From contig CAKOLG010000024.1 in NCBI GenBank assembly GCA_934096175.1, positions 1-18,290 on the forward strand: a DNA stretch of 18,290 nt, given 5' to 3'. Shown piece after piece: positions 7,473-14,461 of the stretch. How positions within the stretch are numbered: the stretch's first letter is position 1; the number at the start of each line of letters is the position of its first letter. The translations under genes were made by a program, and so were the position numbers. The stretch is from an uncultured Bacilli bacterium. GTDB taxonomy: Bacteria; Bacillota_I; Bacilli_A; RF39; UBA660. Below the pieces are notes generated by a model. The model saw nothing but the letters and a program-made list of their open reading frames with translations, was not told the DNA's origin and ran no database searches.

Positions 7473-7495
7473 TCATAAAGTATCTTGTTTTATGA
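7473..7495. repeat. Recombination-site-like repeat, copy 2 (inverted)
   Basis: On the minus strand it reads TCATAAAA, CAAGATA, then TTTATGA after C, matching copy 1 at 22 of 23 bases; the 7-base centre is identical. A 10-bp direct repeat TTTATGAACA is at 7441-7450 and 7489-7498, the second overlapping this site. Confidence 0.85.
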
Positions 7496-7551
7496 ACAAA
7501 TGAGATAGAAGTATTTATAAGATAATTATTATATTTTAGGTGGTGTGTAGT

Positions 7552-9288
7552 GTGAAAAAAAATTATCGAAAAATAATTTGCTTGCTAGCTTTTTCGTATT
7601 TACTTTTTATGACAATAGGTTATTCAGCATTATCTACTAATTTAAATGTAGATGGTGTAGCTGTTATAAAAGGGCAACCAGTTTTGGCTGCTACATCTAG
7701 TAATGATACTTCCGCATTTAGATCTTCAACATACAAAACAAAAATAAAAACTATAACATTAGAAGATAAAATAAATGTTCCTGATGATGCAGTAGAATTT
7801 TGGGACGTTTCAGCAATGCAAGATGGTCGTGTCATGGCTTATGTAATTACAAATCCCGATGATTCAACCAAGTACGATTTATACATACAAGGAGATGGCT
7901 CATTGTATGCTAATCAAAACAGTTCATATTTATTTTATGGTATGAGTGCAGTTCAAACGATAAATAATTTAAAAATTTTAAATACATCAAATGTGATAGA
8001 TATGCATTACATGTTTAATAGTATGAGCAGTTTAACAAGCTTAGATTTAAGCAACTTTGATACGTCAAAAGTAACTAATATGAGTTGCATGTTTGAAAAT
8101 ATGAGTAGTTTAATGAGTTTAAGCATAACTAATTTTAATACATCAAATGTGACAGATATGCATTACATGTTTAATAATATGAGTAGTTTAACAAGCTTAG
8201 ATGTAAGTAATTTTGATACCTCAAATGTAACAAATATGAGTTGTATGTTTGGAAATATGACTAAATTAACCAGTTTGGATATAAGTAATTTTGATACGTC
8301 AAAAGTAACAGATATGCATTATATGTTTAACAGTATGAGTAGTTTAACCAGTTTAGATTTAAGTAATTTTGATACGTCCAAAGTAACAAATATGAGTTGT
8401 ATGTTTGAAAATATGAGTAGTTTAACAAGTTTAGATTTAAGTAATTTTGATACATCAAAAGTAACAGATATGCATTATATGTTTAACAATATGAGTAGTT
8501 TAACAAGCTTAGATGTAAGTAATTTTGATACCTCAAATGTAACAAATATGAGTTGTATGTTTGGAAATATGACTAAATTAACCAGTTTGGATATAAGTAA
8601 TTTTGATACATCAAAAGTAACAGATATGCATTATATGTTTAACAATATGAGCAGTTTAACGACTTTAGATGTAAGTAACTTTGATACCTCAAAAGTAACA
8701 AATATGAGTTGCATGTTTGAAAATATGAGTAGTTTAATGAGTTTAAGCATAACTAATTTTAATACATCAAATGTGACAGATATGCATTACATGTTTGAAA
8801 ATATGAGTAGTTTAACAAGCTTAGATGTAAGTAACTTTGATACCTCAAACGTAACAAATATGAGTTGTATGTTTGGACATATGGATAAATTAACCGGTTT
8901 GGATCTAAGTAATTTTGATACGTCCAAAGTAACAGATATGAGTTTTATGTTTGGTGCTATGTGGAGTTTAACAAGTTTAGATGTAAGTAATTTTGATACG
9001 TCAAACGTAACAAATATGAGTTGGATGTTTGGAAATATGGATAAATTAACCGGTTTGGATCTAAGTAATTTTGATACGTCCAAAGTAACAGATATGAGTC
9101 TTATGTTTTTTAGAACTGATTCAGGTACACTTAGTATTATTTTAAATAAGACACAATTTAATAGTTCAGTAAGTACTTTTAATATGTTTGGAACTAGTCC
9201 AACATATACTATTACCGTTAATAGTGAAGCAGATAAAGCTTTGATTGATGGACTTGGTTATAGTAATGTAACAGCGATAGTAGGGTAA
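7552..9288 (+). CDS. BspA-like leucine-rich-repeat surface protein
   Basis: 578 aa. GTG 7552 is chosen because AGGTGGTG (7537-7544) is the SD; the longer in-frame GTG at 7540 lies within it. Residues 1-25 are a signal/anchor (basic KKNYRK, then a hydrophobic core ending IGYSALS). Residues about 60-140 form the usual N-terminal region of BspA proteins (KTITLEDKINVPDDA, FWDVSAMQDG). About 15 units of 26 aa follow (consensus NFDTSKVTNMSCMFENM plus SLTSLDLS), matching the DUF285/BspA LRR family. The tail of about 50 aa has no LPXTG. Such proteins are adhesins on the cell surface. Alternate units carry NMSCMF and DMHYMF. The gene lies behind the candidate invertible promoter, so expression may be phase variable. 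Confidence 0.88.
   Translation: MKKNYRKIICLLAFSYLLFMTIGYSALSTNLNVDGVAVIKGQPVLAATSSNDTSAFRSSTYKTKIKTITLEDKINVPDDAVEFWDVSAMQDGRVMAYVITNPDDSTKYDLYIQGDGSLYANQNSSYLFYGMSAVQTINNLKILNTSNVIDMHYMFNSMSSLTSLDLSNFDTSKVTNMSCMFENMSSLMSLSITNFNTSNVTDMHYMFNNMSSLTSLDVSNFDTSNVTNMSCMFGNMTKLTSLDISNFDTSKVTDMHYMFNSMSSLTSLDLSNFDTSKVTNMSCMFENMSSLTSLDLSNFDTSKVTDMHYMFNNMSSLTSLDVSNFDTSNVTNMSCMFGNMTKLTSLDISNFDTSKVTDMHYMFNNMSSLTTLDVSNFDTSKVTNMSCMFENMSSLMSLSITNFNTSNVTDMHYMFENMSSLTSLDVSNFDTSNVTNMSCMFGHMDKLTGLDLSNFDTSKVTDMSFMFGAMWSLTSLDVSNFDTSNVTNMSWMFGNMDKLTGLDLSNFDTSKVTDMSLMFFRTDSGTLSIILNKTQFNSSVSTFNMFGTSPTYTITVNSEADKALIDGLGYSNVTAIVG
7975..9110 (+). repeat. 78-bp coding tandem repeats with 312-bp higher-order period
   Basis: About 15 units of 78 bp (26 codons). 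Units alternate in type, and groups of four (312 bp) repeat. A 96-bp stretch at 8077-8172 recurs exactly at 8701-8796, an offset of 624 bp (twice 312), pointing to recent duplication or gene conversion. Confidence 0.85.
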
Positions 9289-9296
9289 AAAATAAT

Positions 9297-9324
9297 AGAA
9301 AATTTTGATTAGAAAATTTTGATT
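9297..9324 (+). repeat. 14-bp tandem duplication
   Basis: AGAAAATTTTGATT is present twice in a row between the BspA-like gene and its terminator. No function is apparent. Confidence 0.8.
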
Positions 9325-9337
9325 TTATGAAAACTAT

Positions 9338-9362
9338 AAAAACGAGGTAATGCTCGTTTTTT
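9338..9362 (+). terminator. Terminator of the BspA-like gene
   Basis: AAAAACGAG (9338-9346) pairs with CTCGTTTTT (9353-9361), within a T-run. It lies 49 bases after the stop, further than the other terminators here. Confidence 0.85.
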
Positions 9363-9408
9363 GTTTACTATTATTAAATAATTTATTTAGCTTTTTTATT
9401 AAATAGTA

Positions 9409-9437
9409 TTGTAAATAAGTTTTAAATTTTATATACT
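9409..9437 (+). promoter_or_regulatory. Promoter of the tRNA-Thr-like gene
   Basis: TTGTAA, a 17-bp spacer and TATACT. The start point expected near 9444 is 2 bases before the tRNA. Confidence 0.75.
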
Positions 9438-9445
9438 TTTAGTAA

Positions 9446-9519
9446 GCCATCTTAGTTAAGTGGTATAACAGGGCCATGGTAAGGCTCAGTTACAAGTTCG
9501 ATTCTTGTAGGTGGCACCA
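9446..9519 (+). tRNA. tRNA-Thr (GGU)-like, CCA encoded
   Basis: The cloverleaf closes: acceptor GCCATCT/AGGTGGC (one T-G pair), D-stem GTTA/TAAC, anticodon stem GGGCC/GGCTC with loop ATGGTAA (anticodon GGT), a 4-base variable loop, T-stem ACAAG/CTTGT with TTCGATT, then A and CCA. G1-C72 and C2-G71 fit Thr identity. The body (AU-only D-stem, A32) differs from common bacterial tRNA-Thr. There is no terminator before the next gene. Confidence 0.85.
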
Positions 9520-9554
9520 TTTTAATTTTCTTGTTACTGTGTAAGGTGAATATT

Positions 9555-10091
9555 ATGATAAATGAAAAAGTAAAAGAAATAATGAAAATTATGAGTAATA
9601 TTCAATATGGCTTTAAGGATAAAGAAGGAAATAATTTATTTTTAAATCAGGAAAAATGGAATAAAGATTTTTCATTTTTTTATTATTTACAAACTCCAGA
9701 AGAATTGTTAGAAACAAAATGTGGTATATGTTGGGATCAAGTTGAGCTAGAAAGAAAATTGTTTTTTAATAGTCAAATAATTAATAAAACATATTTTATT
9801 TTTACACATATTGATGGTATATTGCCTTCGCATACTTTTTTAATTTATTGTAATGATAATAAATATTATTGGTTTGAACATTCTTGGAGTCAATATATAG
9901 GCATTCATGAATATGATAGTGAGTTAAAATTGTTACAAGATGTAGCAAATAAGTTTAGAAAAAAATATTGTAAGTTAAAACAAAATACTGTTTTATATTT
10001 ATATGAGTATCAAGCACCTAAAAAGCATATTAAATGTAATGAATTTTATAAGTATATTGAAAGTCAAAATAAAATAGAAATAGATTTGTAG
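9555..10091 (+). CDS. Transglutaminase-like (papain-fold) protein
   Basis: 178 aa, no signal peptide. ATG 9555 follows the SD AAGGTGAA (9543-9550); the upstream in-frame start at 9531 lacks one. The pattern Cys59 (GICWDQVELER), His93 (LPSHTFLIY) and Glu108 (YYWFEHSW) is that of the transglutaminase-like Cys-His-Asp/Glu superfamily, where the Cys opens a helix and His and the acid lie on successive strands. The substrate is unknown; such proteins may be peptidases, amidases or transferases. It begins 35 bases after the encoded CCA of the tRNA with no promoter or terminator seen between, so it may depend on processing of a tRNA-mRNA transcript. Confidence 0.6.
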   Translation: MINEKVKEIMKIMSNIQYGFKDKEGNNLFLNQEKWNKDFSFFYYLQTPEELLETKCGICWDQVELERKLFFNSQIINKTYFIFTHIDGILPSHTFLIYCNDNKYYWFEHSWSQYIGIHEYDSELKLLQDVANKFRKKYCKLKQNTVLYLYEYQAPKKHIKCNEFYKYIESQNKIEIDL

Positions 10092-10092
10092 G

Positions 10093-10118
10093 AAAATAAA
10101 AGTAATTTTATTTTTTTT
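10093..10118 (+). terminator. Terminator of the transglutaminase-like gene
   Basis: AAAATAAAA (10093-10101) pairs with TTTTATTTT (10106-10114), and T's continue to 10118. The stem is wholly A-T. Confidence 0.65.
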
Positions 10119-10121
10119 ATT

Positions 10122-10130
10122 TGGCATAAT
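10122..10130 (+). promoter_or_regulatory. Extended -10 promoter of the YhhN-like gene
   Basis: TGGCATAAT overlaps 10122-10130, about 7 bases before the SD AAGGAG. The expected leader is only about 12 nt. Confidence 0.5.
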
Positions 10131-10148
10131 AATGATAAGGAGATTATT

Positions 10149-10775
10149 ATGTGGATAATATATTTAACTATTGAAATATTAATGCTTGTTATATTTATAC
10201 TTATGAAAATATTTGGTGTTGAGGGAATGGTTGTCGATATAATTAAAATCTTACCAATTGGTTTTAATTTGATATTTACTTTAGGGAAAAAGGGAATGCT
10301 AAAAAATGCTTTAATTTTTACATTGATTGCTGATTGTTGTTTTTTTATTGGAAAAGAATGTTTTATGGGGAATTGCTTTTTTGTAGTTGTACAGTTTTAT
10401 TATTATTTTTATTTAGAGGAGTTTGACTTTAAAATTTTATTAATGTGTTTAATAAATTTTTTGTTTGTAATATTTTTTAAAGAAAGTGTTTTAATTGTTG
10501 AAGCTTTTATATATGCTTTTATGTTTTGTTTAAATTTAGTTATTTTGAAAAGGAAATTGAAAAATAATGATAAATTGTTTAACTTTAACTATGTTTTGCT
10601 ATTTTTGTTAGGATGTGATTGTTTTGTTTTAATTCAATATTTGTTTGAATTTTCAAAGTGGGTTGAAGGTATTATAGAAATTGTAGAGTGGACTTTTTAT
10701 TTAACTTCACAAATAATGCTTGTAAGTATTTTATATTTTAAAAATAAAACTATTGTTAAGGAAAGTAAACAATAG
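10149..10775 (+). CDS. Polytopic membrane protein, possibly YhhN/TMEM86 (lysoplasmalogenase-like)
   Basis: 208 aa; SD AAGGAG at 10137-10142. Very hydrophobic, with about 6-8 TM helices through the whole length. Two Asp lie in matching helix positions (D62 in LIADCCFF and D157 in LLGCDCFV) and the last helix has a Tyr-Gln pattern (YLTSQIML). YhhN/TMEM86 proteins of about 200-220 aa carry two intramembrane Asp with similar spacing and hydrolyse lysoplasmalogen vinyl-ether bonds. The match is by eye and weak: overall identity is low and the sequence is unusually Phe-, Cys- and Leu-rich. Otherwise it is an unknown integral membrane protein. Confidence 0.5.
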   Translation: MWIIYLTIEILMLVIFILMKIFGVEGMVVDIIKILPIGFNLIFTLGKKGMLKNALIFTLIADCCFFIGKECFMGNCFFVVVQFYYYFYLEEFDFKILLMCLINFLFVIFFKESVLIVEAFIYAFMFCLNLVILKRKLKNNDKLFNFNYVLLFLLGCDCFVLIQYLFEFSKWVEGIIEIVEWTFYLTSQIMLVSILYFKNKTIVKESKQ

Positions 10776-10781
10776 TTTTTT
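10746..10781 (+). terminator. Terminator formed by the last codons of the CDS
   Basis: AAAACTATTGTT (10746-10757) pairs with AACAATAGTTTT (10768-10779), with T's after it. The last ten codons and the TAG stop lie inside the hairpin. Confidence 0.8.
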
Positions 10782-10787
10782 GATGTA

Positions 10788-10815
10788 TTGAATATTAGAA
10801 AAAATATAGTATAAT
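10788..10815 (+). promoter_or_regulatory. Promoter of the 10841 gene
   Basis: TTGAAT, a 16-bp spacer and TATAAT. The start point near 10822 gives a leader of about 19 nt. Confidence 0.7.
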
Positions 10816-10840
10816 TGATATAGAATAGGTGATTAGTGTG

Positions 10841-11668
10841 ATGAATGAAAGTATAGTATCTAGTTTGAAATTGGTTTATAATCCACTCGTGATGTATTAT
10901 GGTCAATGGGAATTAGGCAGTGATATGTTTGATTTGGCACTTGTAAAAAAAGATAAAAATTTATTTGCTGAGTTTCTTGAAAGATATTATTATACTCCAT
11001 TAAAAGTTATTTTTAAGGAAGATAGTTTGGTTAACAGTTTTAAATATGTAATTTGTTCTAAATTAACTAATGAGGGAAGAGGATTATATTTTTCAAAGAA
11101 GGCTTTTTTTGCAAATATTATTTCTAATTTTGATGAAATGGTTGATAGTTGTGGAAAAGATGTTTACAAACAATTAAAAAAAGAAATTAGAATTAAGAAA
11201 GATTCATATCGTGATGTTTTTAAGAATGGGGAAAGGTCTTTATATTATAATGATGTAAAAAAAGAGTATATAGAGTGTGATTTAGATATTCAATTTGAAG
11301 ATTTTGTTTTGTTATGTAAGAAGAAATATACAAGATTATTGAGTGGTTATAATACTTTATTAGATTTTTTTGATAAACCTTTAGATACTGATAAATTTAT
11401 AAAATGTTTTGATATAAATAAGTTATATTTGTTTACTATGAATGCTTTATTTTTAAATAGTAAAAATTATTATGATTTATATGGTAAATTAGATTATACA
11501 ATAATTTATATAGATTCATATAAGGATTTAGTAAGTAAAATAAGGTTAGAAGATAATTTTTATAATAGTTTTATTAATTATTATAAGAATGATGAATTAT
11601 GTGTTTATACTATAGATGATTTATTTAAGGATTATGATGAATTTATAAAAAGGGTTAATAATAGATAG
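10841..11668 (+). CDS. Soluble protein, unknown function
   Basis: 275 aa. ATG 10841 lies 8 bases after AGGTGAT (10827-10833); the longer frame from GTG 10829 overlaps the SD and is rejected. No signal peptide or TM helix. The composition is rich in Lys, Asp, Tyr and Phe, with many short amphipathic helices, suggesting an all-helical cytosolic protein. I see no nucleotide-binding, metal or catalytic motif. It has its own promoter and terminator, so context gives no partner. Confidence 0.65.
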   Translation: MNESIVSSLKLVYNPLVMYYGQWELGSDMFDLALVKKDKNLFAEFLERYYYTPLKVIFKEDSLVNSFKYVICSKLTNEGRGLYFSKKAFFANIISNFDEMVDSCGKDVYKQLKKEIRIKKDSYRDVFKNGERSLYYNDVKKEYIECDLDIQFEDFVLLCKKKYTRLLSGYNTLLDFFDKPLDTDKFIKCFDINKLYLFTMNALFLNSKNYYDLYGKLDYTIIYIDSYKDLVSKIRLEDNFYNSFINYYKNDELCVYTIDDLFKDYDEFIKRVNNR

Positions 11669-11697
11669 ATATTTTTTACTAGTATCTATTTTTTTTT
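11665..11697 (+). terminator. Terminator overlapping the stop of the 10841 gene
   Basis: ATAGATA around 11665-11671 pairs with TATCTAT (11683-11689), extended by inner pairs, followed by nine T. The TAG stop is in the ascending arm. Confidence 0.75.
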
Positions 11698-11702
11698 ATT
11701 TA

Positions 11703-11711
11703 TGGTAAAAT
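11703..11711 (+). promoter_or_regulatory. Extended -10 promoter of the 11737 gene
   Basis: TGGTAAAAT within TATGGTAAAAT, directly after the terminator T-run. The expected start point (about 11718) fixes ATG 11737 as the gene start over upstream in-frame ATGs. Confidence 0.6.
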
Positions 11712-11736
11712 GAGGATGATAGGTAGAGTGGTTTTA

Positions 11737-13431
11737 ATGAGAGAAAAAAAGTATATTAATATCTTAAATGATGAGCAAAAAAATGATGCTTTAGCAGAAG
11801 ATAAAGATATTATTCAAGAAAATGAAATTAACCAAGAAGACCAAGATGATTTAAAAGATGAATTATTTAAAACTAGAGAAATTAAGTTTAGGGATTTGCA
11901 AGATGTGATTGATTCAGAAGATGATTCGCCAACACAAGAAATAATTGTTGAAGAAACTGAGGAAAAAAAGAAAAATATTGATAAAAAGAATAAGACAGAT
12001 GAAACCGAGTTTAAAGATGATTTACAAAAAGATTTAGAAAAAACAATTACGGATGATATTTATATAACGACTTCTTTTAAGCCTTTAAAGATTAAAGGTA
12101 AAATAAAAAAAGCTCTAAAACCTGTTTTTGTTTTGTTATTTATTGGGGCAATTTTGGGGGTGATTGGTTATTTTTATATTTATCCAATGTTATTAAAATA
12201 TAGAATTTTAAAGCCAGATAATATTTTTGGTAAAAGTATTGATAATATTCAAAATTATGTTAATGATTTATTTGGTAATTATGATTTTGATTTTGATAAT
12301 TATTTAATCGATGTTAATTTTAATATTAAAACGGATGTATTGGAAGAAAATGCTTTAAATAAATATAATTATAGTGTTTTGTATGGTAAAAGTTCTTCAA
12401 ATTTGACGAAAAAAATTAGTATTTCGGGAAATGATGTTAATTTAGCTGTTGCTTTATTTAATGATTCTGATAATTTATATATTAATTATGCAAATAGTGA
12501 TGATATATTAAAAAAGACAGAAAAAGGACAAGGAGAAGGCTCTACTTTTAAAATTAATAATTTGGTTTTGCAAAAGTATTTTAATATATATAGTGATGCT
12601 TTAAAAAGTGTTATTGAAAAAGATATGATAACATCTGAGAAGGATGAGATAGTTATTAATCAAAAAAATATTTCAGTGACTAGATATAGTTTAAAAATGA
12701 ATAAAGAGGCAAATATTAATTTTTATAAAAAATATAATGAGTTGATTAATAGTGATAATAATTTGCTTAAGGTTGGGGCTTATTTAGAAGGTTTTACTTT
12801 TAATGACTATAAAGATTATTTAAAAGAAGCTGTTTTAGAAAATTCTTATGATCATGAATTTTTAAAAGTTTATAATATTTATTTGGTTGATGGTAAGACA
12901 TTTGTTGGTCTTGATATTGAGGAAGATGGTTTTAGAAATTATTATTATTATAATTATGAAGATAATTTTGATATTTATATTAATTTAAGTAATAGAAAAT
13001 GTGTTAATAATTGTGATGATGAACGTAAAGTTATTGGGATTAATGGAATGAAAAAAGATAATATTATAGAGAGTAAAGTTCTTTATAATAATAAAGATTT
13101 TTTAGAACTTAAAATAAATCAGTTTGATAAAGAGGCAATCAATTTAGAATATAAATATGATTTTGGTAATAAACATTATACAGGTTTAATAGATTTAATT
13201 AAAAAGGATAATAATTATGTAGTTGATTTAACTTTAAATAATAGTAAGTTTAAAACTAGTATAAATGGTGTTGTTTATAAGGAATATCATACTTATGAAT
13301 TAGAAAAAAATGTAGTTCCTTTTACAGAGAAAAAGTATAATGTACGTTATAATAATTTTATAGATGAGTTAAAGGAACTTGAATTTTCAGATAAATTTAT
13401 TGATATTGTTAAGAAGTATTTTGAAATTTAA
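11737..13431 (+). CDS. Single-TM protein with acidic cytosolic tail and large extracellular part
   Basis: 564 aa. Residues 1-120 are highly charged, mostly acidic and disordered-looking (DEQKNDALAEDKDII, EETEEKKKN). A TM helix lies at about 129-152, preceded by a basic stretch (KIKGKIKKALK), giving N-inside topology. The remaining roughly 400 residues are extracellular, Asn-, Asp- and Tyr-rich and probably beta-structured, with a Cys pair (RKCVNNCDDERK) that may form a disulfide. The family is not recognised. The layout (cytosolic tail, one TM, large outer domain) resembles that of the zinc-ribbon proteins at 4260 and 4931, though I see no direct similarity. Confidence 0.7.
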   Translation: MREKKYINILNDEQKNDALAEDKDIIQENEINQEDQDDLKDELFKTREIKFRDLQDVIDSEDDSPTQEIIVEETEEKKKNIDKKNKTDETEFKDDLQKDLEKTITDDIYITTSFKPLKIKGKIKKALKPVFVLLFIGAILGVIGYFYIYPMLLKYRILKPDNIFGKSIDNIQNYVNDLFGNYDFDFDNYLIDVNFNIKTDVLEENALNKYNYSVLYGKSSSNLTKKISISGNDVNLAVALFNDSDNLYINYANSDDILKKTEKGQGEGSTFKINNLVLQKYFNIYSDALKSVIEKDMITSEKDEIVINQKNISVTRYSLKMNKEANINFYKKYNELINSDNNLLKVGAYLEGFTFNDYKDYLKEAVLENSYDHEFLKVYNIYLVDGKTFVGLDIEEDGFRNYYYYNYEDNFDIYINLSNRKCVNNCDDERKVIGINGMKKDNIIESKVLYNNKDFLELKINQFDKEAINLEYKYDFGNKHYTGLIDLIKKDNNYVVDLTLNNSKFKTSINGVVYKEYHTYELEKNVVPFTEKKYNVRYNNFIDELKELEFSDKFIDIVKKYFEI

Positions 13432-13448
13432 AATACTTCTTTATTTAT
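13412..13448 (+). terminator. Terminator embedded in the end of the 11737 gene
   Basis: AGAAGTATTTT (13412-13422) pairs perfectly with AAAATACTTCT (13430-13440) around a 7-base loop. The TAA stop spans the loop and descending arm. The tail TTTATTTAT is less pure than the other T-runs. Confidence 0.75.
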
Positions 13449-13552
13449 GTAATTGTTCGTAATATAATTAATTTGTAGTGATACTTAATAAGTTTGAGTT
13501 TAGAAAAGGAACAGTTAAGTTTTTCTATAATAATTATAATAGGAGGAGAAAT

Positions 13553-14461
13553 ATGGGGAAAATATTAGAAGTTAATCATATTAGTAAGTCTTTTGGTGGT
13601 AAAAAAATATTAAATGATGTATGTTTTTCTATTAGTGAAGGTGAAGTCTTAGGTTTTATAGGACCGAATGGGGCAGGAAAAACGACAACTATTAAGCTTA
13701 TATTGGGATTACAGTCAATTGATAGTGGAAATGTTTTAATAAATGGTTATGATGTTGAAAAAGACTTTGAAAAAGCTATATTAAGGGTTGGAGCAATTGT
13801 TGAAAGTCCAGATTTATATATGTATTTAAGTGGAAGAAAAAACTTGGAATTGATAGCTAATATGTATAAAAATGTTGACAAGGCAAGAATTGAGGAAGTT
13901 ATATCTTTAGTAAAATTAGGTAAAAGAATTGATGATAAAGTTAGTAAGTATAGTTTAGGAATGAGACAGCGTTTAGGAATAGCAGCAGCTTTATTAAATA
14001 GTCCTAATTTGCTAGTTTTAGATGAACCAACTAATGGACTTGATCCTGAGGGAATTAAAGAATTAAGAGATTTGTTACAAAGATTAGCTAAGAAAGAAAA
14101 AATGGCTGTTTTGATTTCCAGTCATAATTTAGCAGAGTTAGAAAGTTTTTGTACAGATGTTTGTTTGATAAAAAATGGTTTGATAATATCAAGCAATTCT
14201 GTTAAAGAATTTAAAAAAGTTGATATTACTTCTTATATGATAGAAGTTGATAAAACTAATGGTATAAAAGATATTTTAAGTAAATATGAAATAGAGTTTA
14301 TTGATGAACATTTTATAAAGGTAACATGTAGTAAGGAAGATATTGCAGTTGTTATAAAAGAGTTAGTTGAGGCACAGATTGATATTTATGAAGTTAAGTT
14401 AGTTGAAATGTCATTAGAAGAGGCTTTTTTAAAAAAGGCAGGAGGTAATATAATTGATTAG
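13553..14461 (+). CDS. ABC transporter ATP-binding protein (ABC-2 type export)
   Basis: 302 aa. ATG 13553 follows AGGAGGAG (13541-13548); the longer frame from 13478 has no SD. Walker A GPNGAGKTT (37-45), signature SLGMRQR (134-140, the variant common in this subfamily), Walker B LLVLDEP (153-159) with catalytic Glu158, D-loop GLDPEG and H-loop His191. The length and C-terminal extension fit the drug/bacitracin-resistance and lantibiotic-immunity type (CcmA/BcrA-like). The ATPase works on the inner membrane face with the permease encoded next, whose start overlaps this gene by 8 nt. The substrate cannot be told. The leader 13449-13552 contains possible TATAAT boxes (13463, 13526) but no clear riboswitch or attenuator. 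Confidence 0.9.
   Translation: MGKILEVNHISKSFGGKKILNDVCFSISEGEVLGFIGPNGAGKTTTIKLILGLQSIDSGNVLINGYDVEKDFEKAILRVGAIVESPDLYMYLSGRKNLELIANMYKNVDKARIEEVISLVKLGKRIDDKVSKYSLGMRQRLGIAAALLNSPNLLVLDEPTNGLDPEGIKELRDLLQRLAKKEKMAVLISSHNLAELESFCTDVCLIKNGLIISSNSVKEFKKVDITSYMIEVDKTNGIKDILSKYEIEFIDEHFIKVTCSKEDIAVVIKELVEAQIDIYEVKLVEMSLEEAFLKKAGGNIID

Larger units (their letters stand above)
7341..7495. other. Candidate invertible promoter segment (inverton)
   Basis: Two 23-bp sites in opposite orientation bound about 109 bp upstream of a surface-protein gene. Each site has inverted arms (TCATAAA and TTTATGA) and the same asymmetric 7-bp centre CAAGATA, the layout of tyrosine-recombinase core sites. An extended -10 promoter inside points left. 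Inversion would point it at the gene with a leader of about 105 nt. The region 7267-7551 holds no gene. Inversion itself is inferred, not seen. Confidence 0.5.

Noticed and set aside
7177..7551. Insertion sequence or integrated element next to the tRNA genes
   Set aside because: There is no transposase or integrase, no duplication of the tRNA 3' end, and the inverted repeats are internal palindromes bounding only about 109 bp; a MITE remains possible but fits less well than an invertible segment.
8787..9083. 98-aa open frame on the minus strand
   Set aside because: It is the complement of the LRR repeats and merely mirrors their period.
7975..9110. Regular direct repeats that could suggest a CRISPR array
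   Set aside because: The 78-bp period is in frame, encodes a leucine-rich repeat and has no unique spacers.
7552..9288. Sortase-anchored protein
   Set aside because: No LPXTG-like motif or C-terminal hydrophobic and basic tail is present; attachment must be by the N-terminus or non-covalent.
10697..10906. 69-aa minus-strand open frame spanning an intergenic region
   Set aside because: It crosses a terminator and a promoter of plus-strand genes and has no SD.
13441..13552. Riboswitch or attenuator in the leader of the ABC genes
   Set aside because: Apart from the preceding terminator I see no paired structure, leader peptide or known motif in it.
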